A program made the position numbers and the translations under genes. Below, piece after piece: positions 6,762 to 14,319 of a DNA stretch of 18,573 nt (the stretch's first letter is position 1; every line of letters starts with the position of its first letter). A model generated the notes under the pieces. That model made no database searches. It was not told the origin of the DNA and saw only the letters and a program-made list of their open reading frames with translations. Source of the stretch: UBA6054 sp964522095 (lineage in GTDB: Bacteria > Planctomycetota > Phycisphaerae > Phycisphaerales > UBA1924); contig CAZFSO010000044.1 in the NCBI GenBank assembly GCA_964522095.1, positions 1 through 18,573 of the forward strand, given 5' to 3'.

Positions 6762-8153
6762 ATGATCGCCAGGCTGGGACGCGTGCTGTCGGCCGTCTTC
6801 GCCCGGACCGTGCCCGACCCGTTCGTGCTGGCGGTGCTGCTGACGGTGCTCGCGTTCGTGATGGCGACGGTCTGGGGCGAGTTCCCGCGCGGGACGGGCC
6901 CCGTGACGGCGGCGGTGGACGCGTGGCGGGCGCCGTCGGGCCTGTGGAGCCTGCTGGCCTTCTCCATGCAGATGTGCCTGATCCTGGTGACCGGGCACGC
7001 CCTCGCCGAGTCGCGCCCGGTGCGGGCGGGGCTGCGGGCCTTCGCGGGCCTGCCGCGGGGCCCGGCGTCCGGCGCCGCCCTGATCTCGGTGGTGGCGATG
7101 GGCTTCGGGCTGGTCAACTGGGGGCTCGGGCTGATCGTCGGCGCCCTGCTGGCGCGCGACACGGCCCGGGCGCTCGAAGCGCGGGGTTTGCGGGTCCACG
7201 CGCCCCTGCTGGCGGCCGCGGGCTACACCGGCATGCTGGTCTGGCACGGGGGGCTGTCGGGCAGCGCGCCGCTGACCATGGTCACCCCCCTGAACGCGAT
7301 GAAAGCCCTGCCGGGCGAGACCATGCTCCTGCTGGCCGACCACCTGGGCGAGAACTGGTCGATCGACCTGTCGCGGACGCTGTTCTCGCGCCTCAACCTG
7401 CTGGTGACGGGCGGGCTGCTGGTGCTGGTTCCGTTGACGCTGTGGCTGCTCAACCCGGGCGAGGGGGACCCCGTCACGCCCATGCCGGCGACGGAGGAGT
7501 TGTTCGAGGACCCGCCCCTGCCGGTGCGGACGCTGCCGGACTTCCTGGAGCGCACGCCGCTCGTGCCGGCGATGCTGGCGGCGTTGATCGTCTGGGCGCT
7601 GGTGCGCTTCCACGGGTCGGACTCGCTGCTGCGCGCGGGCCTGAACGAGATCAACATGGGCGTGCTCGCGGCCGGCCTGCTCGCGCACGGGTCGCTTGCG
7701 TCGTACGGCGCGGCGGCCGAGCGCGGGGCGCGCGGGTGCGCCGGCATCATCCTGCAGTTCCCGCTCTACGCGGGGATCATGGGGGTGCTCGCGGCGTCGG
7801 GGCTGATCGGGCGGTTCTCGGAGTTCATGGCCGGTGCGGCGTCGGCGCAGACGCTGCCGCTGCTGACGTTCCTGAGCGCCGCGGTCGTGAACCTGTTCGT
7901 GCCCTCGGGCGGCGGGCAGTGGGCCATCCAGGGCCCGGTCGCCCTGGAAGCGGGCCTGGCGCTGGGCGTGGCTCCGGAGAAGATGGTCATGGCGGTGGCG
8001 TACGGCGATCAGTTGACCAACATGCTCCAGCCCTTCTGGGCCCTGCCGCTGCTGGCCATCACCGGGCTCAAGGCCCGGGACATCGTGGGCTACACGGCGG
8101 TGGTGATGCTGGTCGCCGCGGCGTGGATCGCGCTGATGCTGCTGGTGGCGTGA
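6762..8153 (+). CDS. Short-chain fatty acid transporter, AtoE/TIGR00366 family
   Basis: A 463-residue polytopic inner-membrane protein with about ten or more hydrophobic segments. It is placed in the AtoE-type short-chain fatty acid permease family by its opening (RTVPDPFVLAVLLTVLAF), the NWGLGLIVGALLAR segment, TGMLVWHGGLSGSAPL, and above all the C-terminal pair FVPSGGGQWAIQGP and AYGDQLTNMLQPFWALPLL. Family members take up butyrate-like acids, in E. coli alongside the atoDAB acetoacetate genes. No such catabolic genes are next to it here, so the real substrate is inferred only from the family. The plus-strand gene runs to within 3 bp of the stop of the convergent zinc-ribbon gene, leaving no room for an intergenic terminator. 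Confidence 0.9.
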   Translation: MIARLGRVLSAVFARTVPDPFVLAVLLTVLAFVMATVWGEFPRGTGPVTAAVDAWRAPSGLWSLLAFSMQMCLILVTGHALAESRPVRAGLRAFAGLPRGPASGAALISVVAMGFGLVNWGLGLIVGALLARDTARALEARGLRVHAPLLAAAGYTGMLVWHGGLSGSAPLTMVTPLNAMKALPGETMLLLADHLGENWSIDLSRTLFSRLNLLVTGGLLVLVPLTLWLLNPGEGDPVTPMPATEELFEDPPLPVRTLPDFLERTPLVPAMLAALIVWALVRFHGSDSLLRAGLNEINMGVLAAGLLAHGSLASYGAAAERGARGCAGIILQFPLYAGIMGVLAASGLIGRFSEFMAGAASAQTLPLLTFLSAAVVNLFVPSGGGQWAIQGPVALEAGLALGVAPEKMVMAVAYGDQLTNMLQPFWALPLLAITGLKARDIVGYTAVVMLVAAAWIALMLLVA

Positions 8154-8156
8154 GGC

Positions 8157-8510
8157 TTACGGGTCGCCCGCCAGGGGGTCGGGCGGCTTGGACCAGTCGG
8201 TGTCCCGGTCCTTGTGCAGGACGCCCGCGGACTGCTTGACGCAGCGGCGGCAGGCGAGCACGCCCTCGTGGGTCGGGCTTTCCCAGTGAGGGTCCGGCCG
8301 GTCGGTCTCCAGGCACAGCACGCAGGCCTCGCCGGGCTGGCAGGGGCGTCCGGACTTGAGGTGGACCAGTTCGGCGTAGGCGACGGAGAGGCATCGCCCG
8401 CAGATGATCGAGCCCCGGTGGCCCTCGACCATGGCGAGGTTCTCGTCCCACGCGCTGCGGCAGAAGTCGCAGCGGAAGGTGATCGTGCCGTCCGGGCCGG
8501 TGTCCTGCAT
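8157..8510 (-). CDS. Double C4 zinc-ribbon protein, coupled to the ABC exporter
   Basis: A 117-residue soluble protein with two four-cysteine modules. Module 1: C14-x2-C17 ... C37-x2-C40, in a phrase (FRCDFCRSAWDEN ... IICGRC) close in spacing and hydrophobic pattern to the ClpX N-terminal zinc finger, though no AAA+ domain follows. Module 2: C63-x2-C66 ... C87-x2-C90, with C57 as an extra cysteine. The C-terminal 20 residues are polar and Pro/Asp-rich. The start codon overlaps the stop of the exporter gene as TGATG, which implies translational coupling and roughly linked expression. It could be a small adaptor or a metal-dependent partner of the exporter; no specific function can be read from the sequence. 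Confidence 0.75.
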   Translation of the reverse strand: MQDTGPDGTITFRCDFCRSAWDENLAMVEGHRGSIICGRCLSVAYAELVHLKSGRPCQPGEACVLCLETDRPDPHWESPTHEGVLACRRCVKQSAGVLHKDRDTDWSKPPDPLAGDP

Positions 8511-10354
8511 CAGGCGGCGCCCCCGTTGGCGGCCCCGGCGAGGTGCCCGGCGGCCAGTTGGTGGTACAGGGGGCACGAGGCGAGCAGTTCGTCGTGCGTG
8601 CCGATCGAGACGATGCGCCCCGCGTCCATCACCACGATGCGGTCGGCGCTGAGCACGGTGCGCAGGCGGTGGGCGACGACAAGGGTGGTGCGCCCCTCGC
8701 AGAAGTCGCGGAGCACCTCGCCGATGTGGCTCTCGCTGTCTGCGTCGACCATGCTGGTCGCCTCGTCGAGGATGAGGATGCGCGGGTCGCGGAGGATCGC
8801 CCGGGCGATGGCGATGCGCTGGCGCTGCCCGCCGGACAGGGTCAGGCCCTGCTCGCCCACGGGCGTGTCGTAGCCCTCGGGCATGGCGGTGATGAAGGCG
8901 TGGGCCCTCGCCTTCTTCGCGGCGGCGACGATGTCGTCGGCGCTGGCGCCCGGGTTGCCGTAGGCGATGTTCTCGCGGATGGTGCCCTTGAAGAGGATGA
9001 CCTCCTGCGTGACCACGCCGATCTGGCGCCGCAGCGAGCGGACGCGGACGCGGGTCAGGTCGGTGCCGTCGATGAGCACGCGTCCGTCGTCGGGGTCGAA
9101 GAGGCGGGGGACGAGCGAGAGCAAAGTCGTCTTGCCGCAGCCGTTGGGCCCGACGAAGGCGACGGTCTCCCCGCAGCGGATGTCGAGGCTGACGCCGTCG
9201 ACGGCCGGGGTGGTCTGGCCGGGGTAGACGACGCGGACGGCGTCGAAGGTGATCGAACGCCGGTGCGGCGCGAGTTTGGACAAACGGGTGGTGTCGTGGC
9301 CCGGCTCGGGCTCGTGCTCGAGCAGGCGGGCCAGGCGGTCGGCCGCGGCGCTGGAGGCCTGGACGTCGTTGAGCAGGCCGGTCAGGGGCTTGATGCTCGC
9401 GCCGGCGATGCCCAGGGCGGCCAGGGTCGAGAGGAACTCGCTCTTGACCAGTTGGCCGTCGAGGATGAGTTTGGCCGAGACGATGATCAGCCCGCCGAGC
9501 ACGAACACGGTCAGCAGTTCGACCACGGGCGAGGCCATCGCACGGGCGGTGCGCACCTTGAGTTGCTGCTGGAGCAGGTCGCGGTTGATGCGGGCGAAGC
9601 GCCCGGCCTCGTAGCGCTCGGTCGTGTGGACCTTGACGACGCGCAGGCCCTGGAGCGACTCGGTCGCCACGCGGAACAGGCCCGCGCGGGCGGAGAGCGC
9701 CCGGTTGGAGGCGCGACGGATGCGCTTGCCGAGTTTGCGGATCACCACCGCCAGCACGGGCATGACGATCAGGGCGGCCAGCGCGAGTTGCCAGTGGATG
9801 AAGAACGCGGCGATCAGGGCGGCCAGGCCCTTGGTCACCTGCGCCACCGCCTTGCTGAGCAACGACACGAAGCCCATCGAGAGCATCTCGGTGTCGTTGA
9901 CCACGCGCGAGATCGCGTCCGTCGGTCCCTCGGCCACCACGGTCTTCAGGGGCAGGCGCAGCACCCGCCCGTAGGCCTGGCGCCGGATCATCGCCACGGT
10001 CCGCTGCACCACCGTCAGGGCGCAGAACTGGTGCAGGAAGTTGCCCGTGGCCCCGATCAGGGTCAGCACGCCGAGGACGCCCATCATCCAGACGACGGCG
10101 GTGAAGGCCCCGGGCGGGGCGTTGTCGATCCACGCCCGGGGGACGCGGCCGTCAACGATCGGGTGGGCGTTCAGGTCGGCCAGGATGCGGGGCAGGCCCT
10201 CGTGCCCGGGCTCGAGCACCGCGTCGAGCACCGGCTGGATGGCCACCAGGCCCGCGCCCAGCCCGCCGGCCGAGACGACCGCGAAGAGGAAGCCGAGGAT
10301 CAGCAGCCCCCTGTAGCGGCCCATCTTCCGCGCGAAATGCCAGAACGCGTCCAT
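8510..10354 (-). CDS. ABC exporter with fused permease and ATPase (MsbA-like)
   Basis: A 614-residue half-transporter that should work as a homodimer in the inner membrane. The permease domain (about 1-330) has six hydrophobic segments. The ATPase (about 368-600) has all motifs: Walker A GPNGCGKTT (402-410), Q-loop VVTQE (447-451), signature LSGGQRQR (506-513), Walker B ILILDE (526-531), D-loop SMVD and H-loop H562. The architecture and the LQGLRVVKVHTTERYE phrase fit the MsbA/LmrA type of lipid or drug exporter; the exact substrate is unknown. There is an unusually long periplasmic-side loop between the first two helices (about 45-83). A TACTCT hexamer 7 nt before the ATG and the lack of a Shine-Dalgarno suggest its own leaderless promoter, 112 bp after the preceding gene. 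It is followed by an overlapping zinc-ribbon gene. Confidence 0.93.
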   Translation of the reverse strand: MDAFWHFARKMGRYRGLLILGFLFAVVSAGGLGAGLVAIQPVLDAVLEPGHEGLPRILADLNAHPIVDGRVPRAWIDNAPPGAFTAVVWMMGVLGVLTLIGATGNFLHQFCALTVVQRTVAMIRRQAYGRVLRLPLKTVVAEGPTDAISRVVNDTEMLSMGFVSLLSKAVAQVTKGLAALIAAFFIHWQLALAALIVMPVLAVVIRKLGKRIRRASNRALSARAGLFRVATESLQGLRVVKVHTTERYEAGRFARINRDLLQQQLKVRTARAMASPVVELLTVFVLGGLIIVSAKLILDGQLVKSEFLSTLAALGIAGASIKPLTGLLNDVQASSAAADRLARLLEHEPEPGHDTTRLSKLAPHRRSITFDAVRVVYPGQTTPAVDGVSLDIRCGETVAFVGPNGCGKTTLLSLVPRLFDPDDGRVLIDGTDLTRVRVRSLRRQIGVVTQEVILFKGTIRENIAYGNPGASADDIVAAAKKARAHAFITAMPEGYDTPVGEQGLTLSGGQRQRIAIARAILRDPRILILDEATSMVDADSESHIGEVLRDFCEGRTTLVVAHRLRTVLSADRIVVMDAGRIVSIGTHDELLASCPLYHQLAAGHLAGAANGGAA

Positions 10355-10361
10355 GTGGTCC

Positions 10362-10367
10362 AGAGTA
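10362..10367 (-). promoter_or_regulatory. -10-like hexamer TACTCT, 7 nt before the ABC exporter ATG
   Basis: Read on the minus strand: AA-TACTCT, then GGACCAC, then ATG (10354-10352). GGAC is not a convincing Shine-Dalgarno. This lies in the 112-bp gap after the CxxCxxCC gene, so the exporter could start a new transcript here. Confidence 0.42.
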
Positions 10368-10466
10368 TTCGCGCCCGCCGGGGGCCGGTCACCCGGGCGC
10401 CCGCGCCGGGGGCGACGTTCCCCGGGTTTTCCCCAGTGCGCGGGCGTTCGTTGGCGGCAGAACAGG

Positions 10467-10943
10467 TCAGATGTCCAGCCGGTCGCGGGTCAGGCGGATG
10501 GTCTCGGGCGGGGTCAGGGGGCCTTTGTCCATGCCGGGGCAGCCGCGGGAAGCGCGGTCCCAGTGGCGTGGGCTGGCGAGGTTGGACTTCCAGAACGGCC
10601 ACGTGCGGCACTGGGTCGGCCGGGCCTCGTACAGCGCGCACACCGCCCTGCCCGGCACGGCCTGACGGTCCAGGAACACGCAGTCGTTGCCGAAGGCGCT
10701 GGGCTTCTCGGCCAGCGAGCGCCCGAGGACCGTCTCGCGGGTGTACTCGGCGTGGAAGACCTCGGGCGTGACGCCGACCTTGGCGGCCATCCGGGCGGCT
10801 TCGTCGTCGGTGAACAGGACGTAGCCCGACGGCCCGCTGCAGCACGAGCCGCACATGGTGCAGGAGAAGCGCAGCCCGCGCTCGCCGGTCTCGGTGCGCC
10901 CGGTGGGGTCGGGCGCGTCGAACCACTCGGGGGCGCCGTTCAC
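10467..10943 (-). CDS. YkgJ-like CxxCxxCC metal-binding protein
   Basis: A 158-residue protein of the YkgJ family (putative zinc- or iron-chelating domain). The defining cluster is C28-x2-C31-x2-C34-C35 in FSCTMCGSCCSG. Further family cysteines are C88 (NDCVFL), C102 (AVCALYEARPTQC), C112 and C135, and the RPTQCRTWPFW phrase is also typical of the family. Cytosolic; biochemical role not established for the family, but the cysteines suggest a bound metal or iron-sulfur centre. The GTG at 10943 is chosen as the start because it overlaps the TGA of the upstream phosphatase as GTGA, and because it places about 25 residues before the cluster, as usual. The longer open frame upstream is antisense or shadow sequence over the phosphatase gene. 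Confidence 0.85.
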   Translation of the reverse strand: MNGAPEWFDAPDPTGRTETGERGLRFSCTMCGSCCSGPSGYVLFTDDEAARMAAKVGVTPEVFHAEYTRETVLGRSLAEKPSAFGNDCVFLDRQAVPGRAVCALYEARPTQCRTWPFWKSNLASPRHWDRASRGCPGMDKGPLTPPETIRLTRDRLDI

Positions 10944-12259
10944 GGCTGCTCTCCGGTGCGTCGGACCACCACGAGGGTCTGGTCGTCCTGGCGGGTCATC
11001 GCGCCGGTGAAGCGGTACATCGCGGCGTGGACCGCGTCGACCACGCACTCCGGCGAGCCGTCGCAGCCGGCGACCGCCTCGTCGAGGCGGGCCTCGCCGA
11101 AGAGTTCGTCGTGGGCGTCGCGCAGTTCGGTGACGCCGTCGGTGTAGAGGACCAGCGTGTCGCCCGGCTCCAGGCGTCCGGAGTCGGACTCGGCGTCGAG
11201 TTCGTCGACCACGCCCAGGGGCAGGCTGCCCGCCGAGTCGATCACCTCGACGCGGCCGTCGGCGCGCCGGATGCGCGGCGGGTTGTGGCCGGCGCGGGAC
11301 CACTGGACGTCGCCCGTGGCGGGGTCGACCACGCAGAAGAACGCGGTGACGAAGTTGTTCTCCAGGCGGGCGGCGGCCAGTTTGCGGTTGCAGTACCGGG
11401 CGAAGTCGGCCGGGTCGGCCGCGCCGTCGCCCTCGTAGCAGTGGATGATGGCGCGCAGCATCGCCATGACGGTCGCCGCCCCCGCCCCGTGCCCGGACAC
11501 GTCGGCGATCAGCACGCCCAGGCGCCCCCTGGCGTCGTGGAAGTAGTCGTAGTAGTCACCCCCGGTGTCGTCCGAGGGCAGGTAACTCGTGGCGATCTCG
11601 AAGCCGGGGATGCGGGGGTTCTGCTCGGGCAGCAGGGCGCGCTGGATGCGGGCGATCTGCTCGATCTGCGCGCTGAGCCGGTCGTGGAGCGTCTCGATCT
11701 GGCGCCGGGCGACGAGGCTGCGCGTGGCGGTGCCCATCATGTTCAGGTCCAGCATGGCCGCCTCGAACTCGTCGGGCGTGTAGGGCTCAGGGTCGGCCGA
11801 GAAGATCAGCGACCAGTTGAGCGCCTCGCCCGCGTCGAAGGCGGGAATGGCGGCGAGCGAGCGCATGCGGGTCGCGTCGTCGCCCATCGCCGGGCCGAGC
11901 ACGGGGTCGTCGGCGAGGTCCAGGCCGTGGACCAGGCGGGGCTCGTCACCCTCGAGGATCGACCCGACCAGGCCGCCGGAGCGGGCGGGCAGGTCGTTCC
12001 AGGAGCGCCAGGGGTCGCGGCGCTCACCGAGGGCGTCCGCCCGGGCGTTGGCGCCGGCCAGGACGCGGGTGAGTTTGTAGCGCCCCGGCTCCATGCCCCG
12101 CCGCGAGACCGTGACCATGTAGTCGCGGCGCAGGCGGTCGCCCAGCCAGGGGGAGAACGCCTCGAGCATCTCGGAGGGGTCGGTCAGCCCGGAAACCCGG
12201 CGCATGACGCGGGTCAGTTCGGCGATGCGCGGGTTGCCGGTCAGGTCCACGTCGTGCAC
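10940..12259 (-). CDS. GAF-SpoIIE/RsbU-type PP2C serine phosphatase
   Basis: A 439-residue signalling protein. Residues about 15-180 look like a GAF-type sensor, 185-210 a helical linker (RQIETLHDRLSAQIEQIARI), and 207-435 a PPM/SpoIIE phosphatase: LLPEQNPRIPGFEIATSYLP, GGDYYDYF, IADVSGHG, SRAGHNPP, LVLYTDGVTE, RQDDQTLVVV. The metal-binding aspartates are in place (D235, D253, D374, D426), so it should be active. Relatives dephosphorylate anti-sigma-factor antagonists in partner-switching systems, but no kinase or antagonist gene is in this window. The start GTG 12259 is preferred over TTG 12301 because a TACGAT hexamer lies 6 nt before it and neither has a Shine-Dalgarno. The 3' end overlaps the CxxCxxCC gene by 4 nt, implying coupling. 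Confidence 0.92.
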   Translation of the reverse strand: MHDVDLTGNPRIAELTRVMRRVSGLTDPSEMLEAFSPWLGDRLRRDYMVTVSRRGMEPGRYKLTRVLAGANARADALGERRDPWRSWNDLPARSGGLVGSILEGDEPRLVHGLDLADDPVLGPAMGDDATRMRSLAAIPAFDAGEALNWSLIFSADPEPYTPDEFEAAMLDLNMMGTATRSLVARRQIETLHDRLSAQIEQIARIQRALLPEQNPRIPGFEIATSYLPSDDTGGDYYDYFHDARGRLGVLIADVSGHGAGAATVMAMLRAIIHCYEGDGAADPADFARYCNRKLAAARLENNFVTAFFCVVDPATGDVQWSRAGHNPPRIRRADGRVEVIDSAGSLPLGVVDELDAESDSGRLEPGDTLVLYTDGVTELRDAHDELFGEARLDEAVAGCDGSPECVVDAVHAAMYRFTGAMTRQDDQTLVVVRRTGEQP

Positions 12260-12265
12260 GCGGGA

Positions 12266-12271
12266 ATCGTA
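12266..12271 (-). promoter_or_regulatory. -10-like hexamer TACGAT, 6 nt before GTG of the phosphatase
   Basis: On the minus strand TACGAT, then TCCCGC, then GTG (12259-12257). It lies in the 51-bp gap after the cyclodeaminase-like gene and favours this GTG over the upstream TTG at 12301. There is no Shine-Dalgarno. Confidence 0.42.
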
Positions 12272-12310
12272 GGGAGGACGGGCGGGGCCCCCGCCGGACA
12301 ACGCCCGCGT

Positions 12311-12931
12311 TTACGGCACGGCGGGCGTGCAGAGGGCCTCGACGCGGGCGGCACGGGTCTTCGCGTCGGCGGCCTGCAGTTCGGCCTCGGCCCGCAGCGA
12401 GTGGCGCCGGTCCTCGGTCAGCAGCGGCAGGTTGACCGACACGTTCCACGCCGCCGAACGGGCCGCGCCCTCGGCCAGCACCGCGGCGATGGCCAGGTCC
12501 GAGCGCAAATGCGGGCTGATCCGCCCGCACATCGACTCGCACAGGCGCAGCAGGTCGCCGGCCGCGGCGAGCATGGCCCGCGGGGGCGCGAGGGCGGCGT
12601 CGACGGCCGCCTCCCAGGCCTGCGTCCGCTCGGGGTCGTTCTCGTCGAGTTTCATCAGCCGGTTGAGGTTGGCGTAGCCCTCGGCGTCCTCGTCCGCCAA
12701 GGCGAGGAACACCGCCTGGGCCCGGTGCAGGCGGCCCGACGCGTCCCGGAGGAACTCGGCGTGCTCGGCCAGGCTCTTGCGCCCGACCGAGTACGAGACC
12801 ACCATCCGGGCCGTGGCGGACGCCGCCGCCCCCGCCATCCCCGCGGCGGCCCCCCCGCCCGGGGCCGGGCACTTCTCCCCGAGTGCGTCGAGCAGTTCCT
12901 TGAGCCGGCGTTGGGCGATGGGTTCGGTCAT
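12311..12931 (-). CDS. Cyclodeaminase/cyclohydrolase-family folate protein (FTCD C-terminal-like)
   Basis: A 206-residue all-helical protein resembling the stand-alone form of the formiminotransferase-cyclodeaminase C-terminal domain (PF04961 type). Typical features: an N-terminal helix with LLDALGEKCPAPGGGAAAGMAGA (about 12-34, the glycine-rich turn of the family), then paired helices with ADEDAEGYANLNRLMKL, and a long Ala-rich tail with NLPLLTED. Family members act on formimino- or methenyl-tetrahydrofolate. That links it loosely to glyA in the same window, though the two are 7 kb apart on opposite strands. It lacks any formiminotransferase half. The start ATG 12931 is favoured over 12937 by a TACCCT hexamer 5 nt upstream. 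It is only 15 bp after the helix-turn-helix gene, so readthrough is also possible. Confidence 0.85.
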   Translation of the reverse strand: MTEPIAQRRLKELLDALGEKCPAPGGGAAAGMAGAAASATARMVVSYSVGRKSLAEHAEFLRDASGRLHRAQAVFLALADEDAEGYANLNRLMKLDENDPERTQAWEAAVDAALAPPRAMLAAAGDLLRLCESMCGRISPHLRSDLAIAAVLAEGAARSAAWNVSVNLPLLTEDRRHSLRAEAELQAADAKTRAARVEALCTPAVP

Positions 12932-12936
12932 GGGCA

Positions 12937-12942
12937 AGGGTA
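12937..12942 (-). promoter_or_regulatory. -10-like hexamer TACCCT, 5 nt before the cyclodeaminase ATG
   Basis: On the minus strand TACCCT, then TGCCC, then ATG (12931-12929). The hexamer fits inside the 15-nt gap after the upstream stop codon. No Shine-Dalgarno is present. Confidence 0.4.
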
Positions 12943-12946
12943 GAGG

Positions 12947-14203
12947 TCAGCGGGCGTCAAGCGGCGCGTCCGGCAGGACGAAGGCCATGCAGACCTGGGA
13001 CCCGTAGACGGGGTAGCGGATCTTGCAGCGGTAGCCGCGCAGGCGTTCGGTGTCCCAGCCGGCCCGGTCGCACACGAAGCCGATCAGCTCGGTGTACCGG
13101 GGGATCTCGGCGACGCGGAAGGTGTGTCGCCCGCGTCCGAGGAACACGACGCTCTCGAGCATGTCCAGGCGGTCGGCCTGGCGCACGGGGTTGTCGGGGT
13201 GGGCCAGGCCGCGCACGATGGTGTCGAAGATGCGCAGTTCGGGCTGGACGTCCGGCCAGACGGAGTCGTGCAGGAGCACGTCGAGCACGATGTCCTGGCA
13301 GGCCGGCTCGACGTTGGCCGCCACGCCGGCGGTGCGCGACTCGCCGGGCGAGCGGAAGGCCCGGTGCAGCCCGCGGTAGAGCACGGCGGTCACGAAATCC
13401 GCGCCCCGGTCGCGTCCCAGGGGGAGGTCGTGCACCAGCGTCTGGGTCATGCTGCCCTCGTGCCGGGTGTGCATGCTCGCGGGGTCAACGGTGGAGAACT
13501 CGGCGATCAGCGTGTCCTCCAGCCCGCGCACCGGGCCGCCGTCGAGGCGCTGGTACTGATACGGCTTGGTCAGCGGGGAGAGGTGCTCGGTGGTGGCGTG
13601 CAGCACCGCGTTGGGACGGACACGCCGGCAGCCGAACATCGCCTGGACGTCGATCGAGTCGTGCAGGCCGGGCGTGTCGGACGGGCCGATGATCCAGCAG
13701 TTGGCCACGCTCTGGGCCTGCACGCCGCGGATGGCGCTCATGGCCTTGTACGCCGCGGCCTTCTGGCGCATCTCGAACCCGGCGCGGGACTCGTGCACCC
13801 AGTCGCTGAGCAGCGCGTCGAGCGAGTAGCGGTCGCCCAGGTCCGCGTCGATGAGGTGCTCGACCTGGAGGATGGCCTGTTCGACCTTGTCCAGGCAGTC
13901 GCGGCTGACACCGGCCCGCGAAGCGCCCTTGAGCATCTTGCGCAGGCCCTCCGGGCCGGGGATGCGGGCCAGTGTCGCCAGGGGGTCGTTGATCCGGGCG
14001 CCCGAGACCAGCCGGCTGGTGGCGGACTGGCTGAGGTTCAACGCGGACTGGATGGCCCGCTGCTCGCGGGCGCCGGACGAGGCGAGTTCGTCGAGCAGGG
14101 CGGCAAGCGCGTTGCGCAGGCCCACGCCGGCGTTGGTGGCGCGGGTCTGGATGTGCCGGTCATTGGGTCCCTGGAGGGTGGTTGTGGAGTCTTTAGGGGG
14201 CAT
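12947..14203 (-). CDS. Helix-turn-helix protein with large uncharacterised C-terminal domain
   Basis: A 418-residue protein. Residues about 46-72 (EQRAIQSALNLSQSATSRL, then VSGARIND) have the layout of a helix-turn-helix, with LSQSATSRL as the likely recognition helix. The remaining 300 residues match no domain I recognise. They are mixed alpha/beta by eye, moderately rich in His and Arg, with scattered cysteines (C103, and one each in NCWIIG, GCRRVRP, ACQDIV, VCDRAG, YRCKIR, QVCMAF) that do not form an obvious metal site. It is probably a transcription regulator with a ligand- or partner-binding C-terminus. It is divergent from the PEP-CTERM-like genes across an AT-rich region, so control of those genes or of itself is a natural guess. 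A TATTCT hexamer lies 9 nt before the ATG, with no Shine-Dalgarno. Confidence 0.75.
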   Translation of the reverse strand: MPPKDSTTTLQGPNDRHIQTRATNAGVGLRNALAALLDELASSGAREQRAIQSALNLSQSATSRLVSGARINDPLATLARIPGPEGLRKMLKGASRAGVSRDCLDKVEQAILQVEHLIDADLGDRYSLDALLSDWVHESRAGFEMRQKAAAYKAMSAIRGVQAQSVANCWIIGPSDTPGLHDSIDVQAMFGCRRVRPNAVLHATTEHLSPLTKPYQYQRLDGGPVRGLEDTLIAEFSTVDPASMHTRHEGSMTQTLVHDLPLGRDRGADFVTAVLYRGLHRAFRSPGESRTAGVAANVEPACQDIVLDVLLHDSVWPDVQPELRIFDTIVRGLAHPDNPVRQADRLDMLESVVFLGRGRHTFRVAEIPRYTELIGFVCDRAGWDTERLRGYRCKIRYPVYGSQVCMAFVLPDAPLDAR

Positions 14204-14212
14204 GCCGTCTTG

Positions 14213-14218
14213 AGAATA
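14213..14218 (-). promoter_or_regulatory. -10-like hexamer TATTCT before the helix-turn-helix gene
   Basis: On the minus strand TATTCT, then 9 nt, then the ATG at 14203. A weak -35 candidate TTCCAG lies 17 nt upstream (14241-14236). The transcript would have at most a leader of about 2-3 nt. Confidence 0.35.
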
Positions 14219-14244
14219 CCCGCTCGGCGCGCGTTCTGGAAGCG

Positions 14245-14290
14245 GCGATTACCCAAGATCAAGATATTTTCAGAATATGTAAAAAGTACC
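14245..14290. promoter_or_regulatory. AT-rich divergent control region with inverted repeat
   Basis: This is a short AT-rich island in an otherwise very GC-rich window, between divergent genes. It holds the perfect inverted repeat ATATT-TTCAG-AATAT (14264-14278), ending 12 nt upstream of the plus-strand -35. It could be an operator for the adjacent helix-turn-helix protein, an activator site or an UP-like element. The exact role is inferred from position only. Confidence 0.45.
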
Positions 14291-14319
14291 TTGAAGTGGG
14301 TACGGGATTCCGTTATGCT
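14291..14319 (+). promoter_or_regulatory. Sigma70-like promoter of the PEP-CTERM-like genes
   Basis: TTGAAG (14291-14296), 17-nt spacer, TATGCT (14314-14319). This is the best -35/-10 pair in the window. It predicts a leader of about 130 nt before the GTG at 14460. Confidence 0.55.

Noticed and set aside
6678..7688. Upstream extension of the RarD frame by more than 300 codons.
   Set aside because: The extension lies antisense to the AtoE-type gene, is low complexity, and precedes a normal RarD start region.
8543..10771. A long plus-strand open frame (742 codons) across the ABC exporter.
   Set aside because: It is the antisense shadow of a gene with all ABC motifs on the minus strand; GC-rich coding sequence commonly gives stop-free opposite frames. 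Its peptide is low complexity and matches no family.
11027..12943. A long plus-strand open frame (638 codons) across the phosphatase and cyclodeaminase genes.
   Set aside because: It lies antisense to two well-supported genes and crosses the gap between them, with a low-complexity Gly/Val/Arg-rich product.
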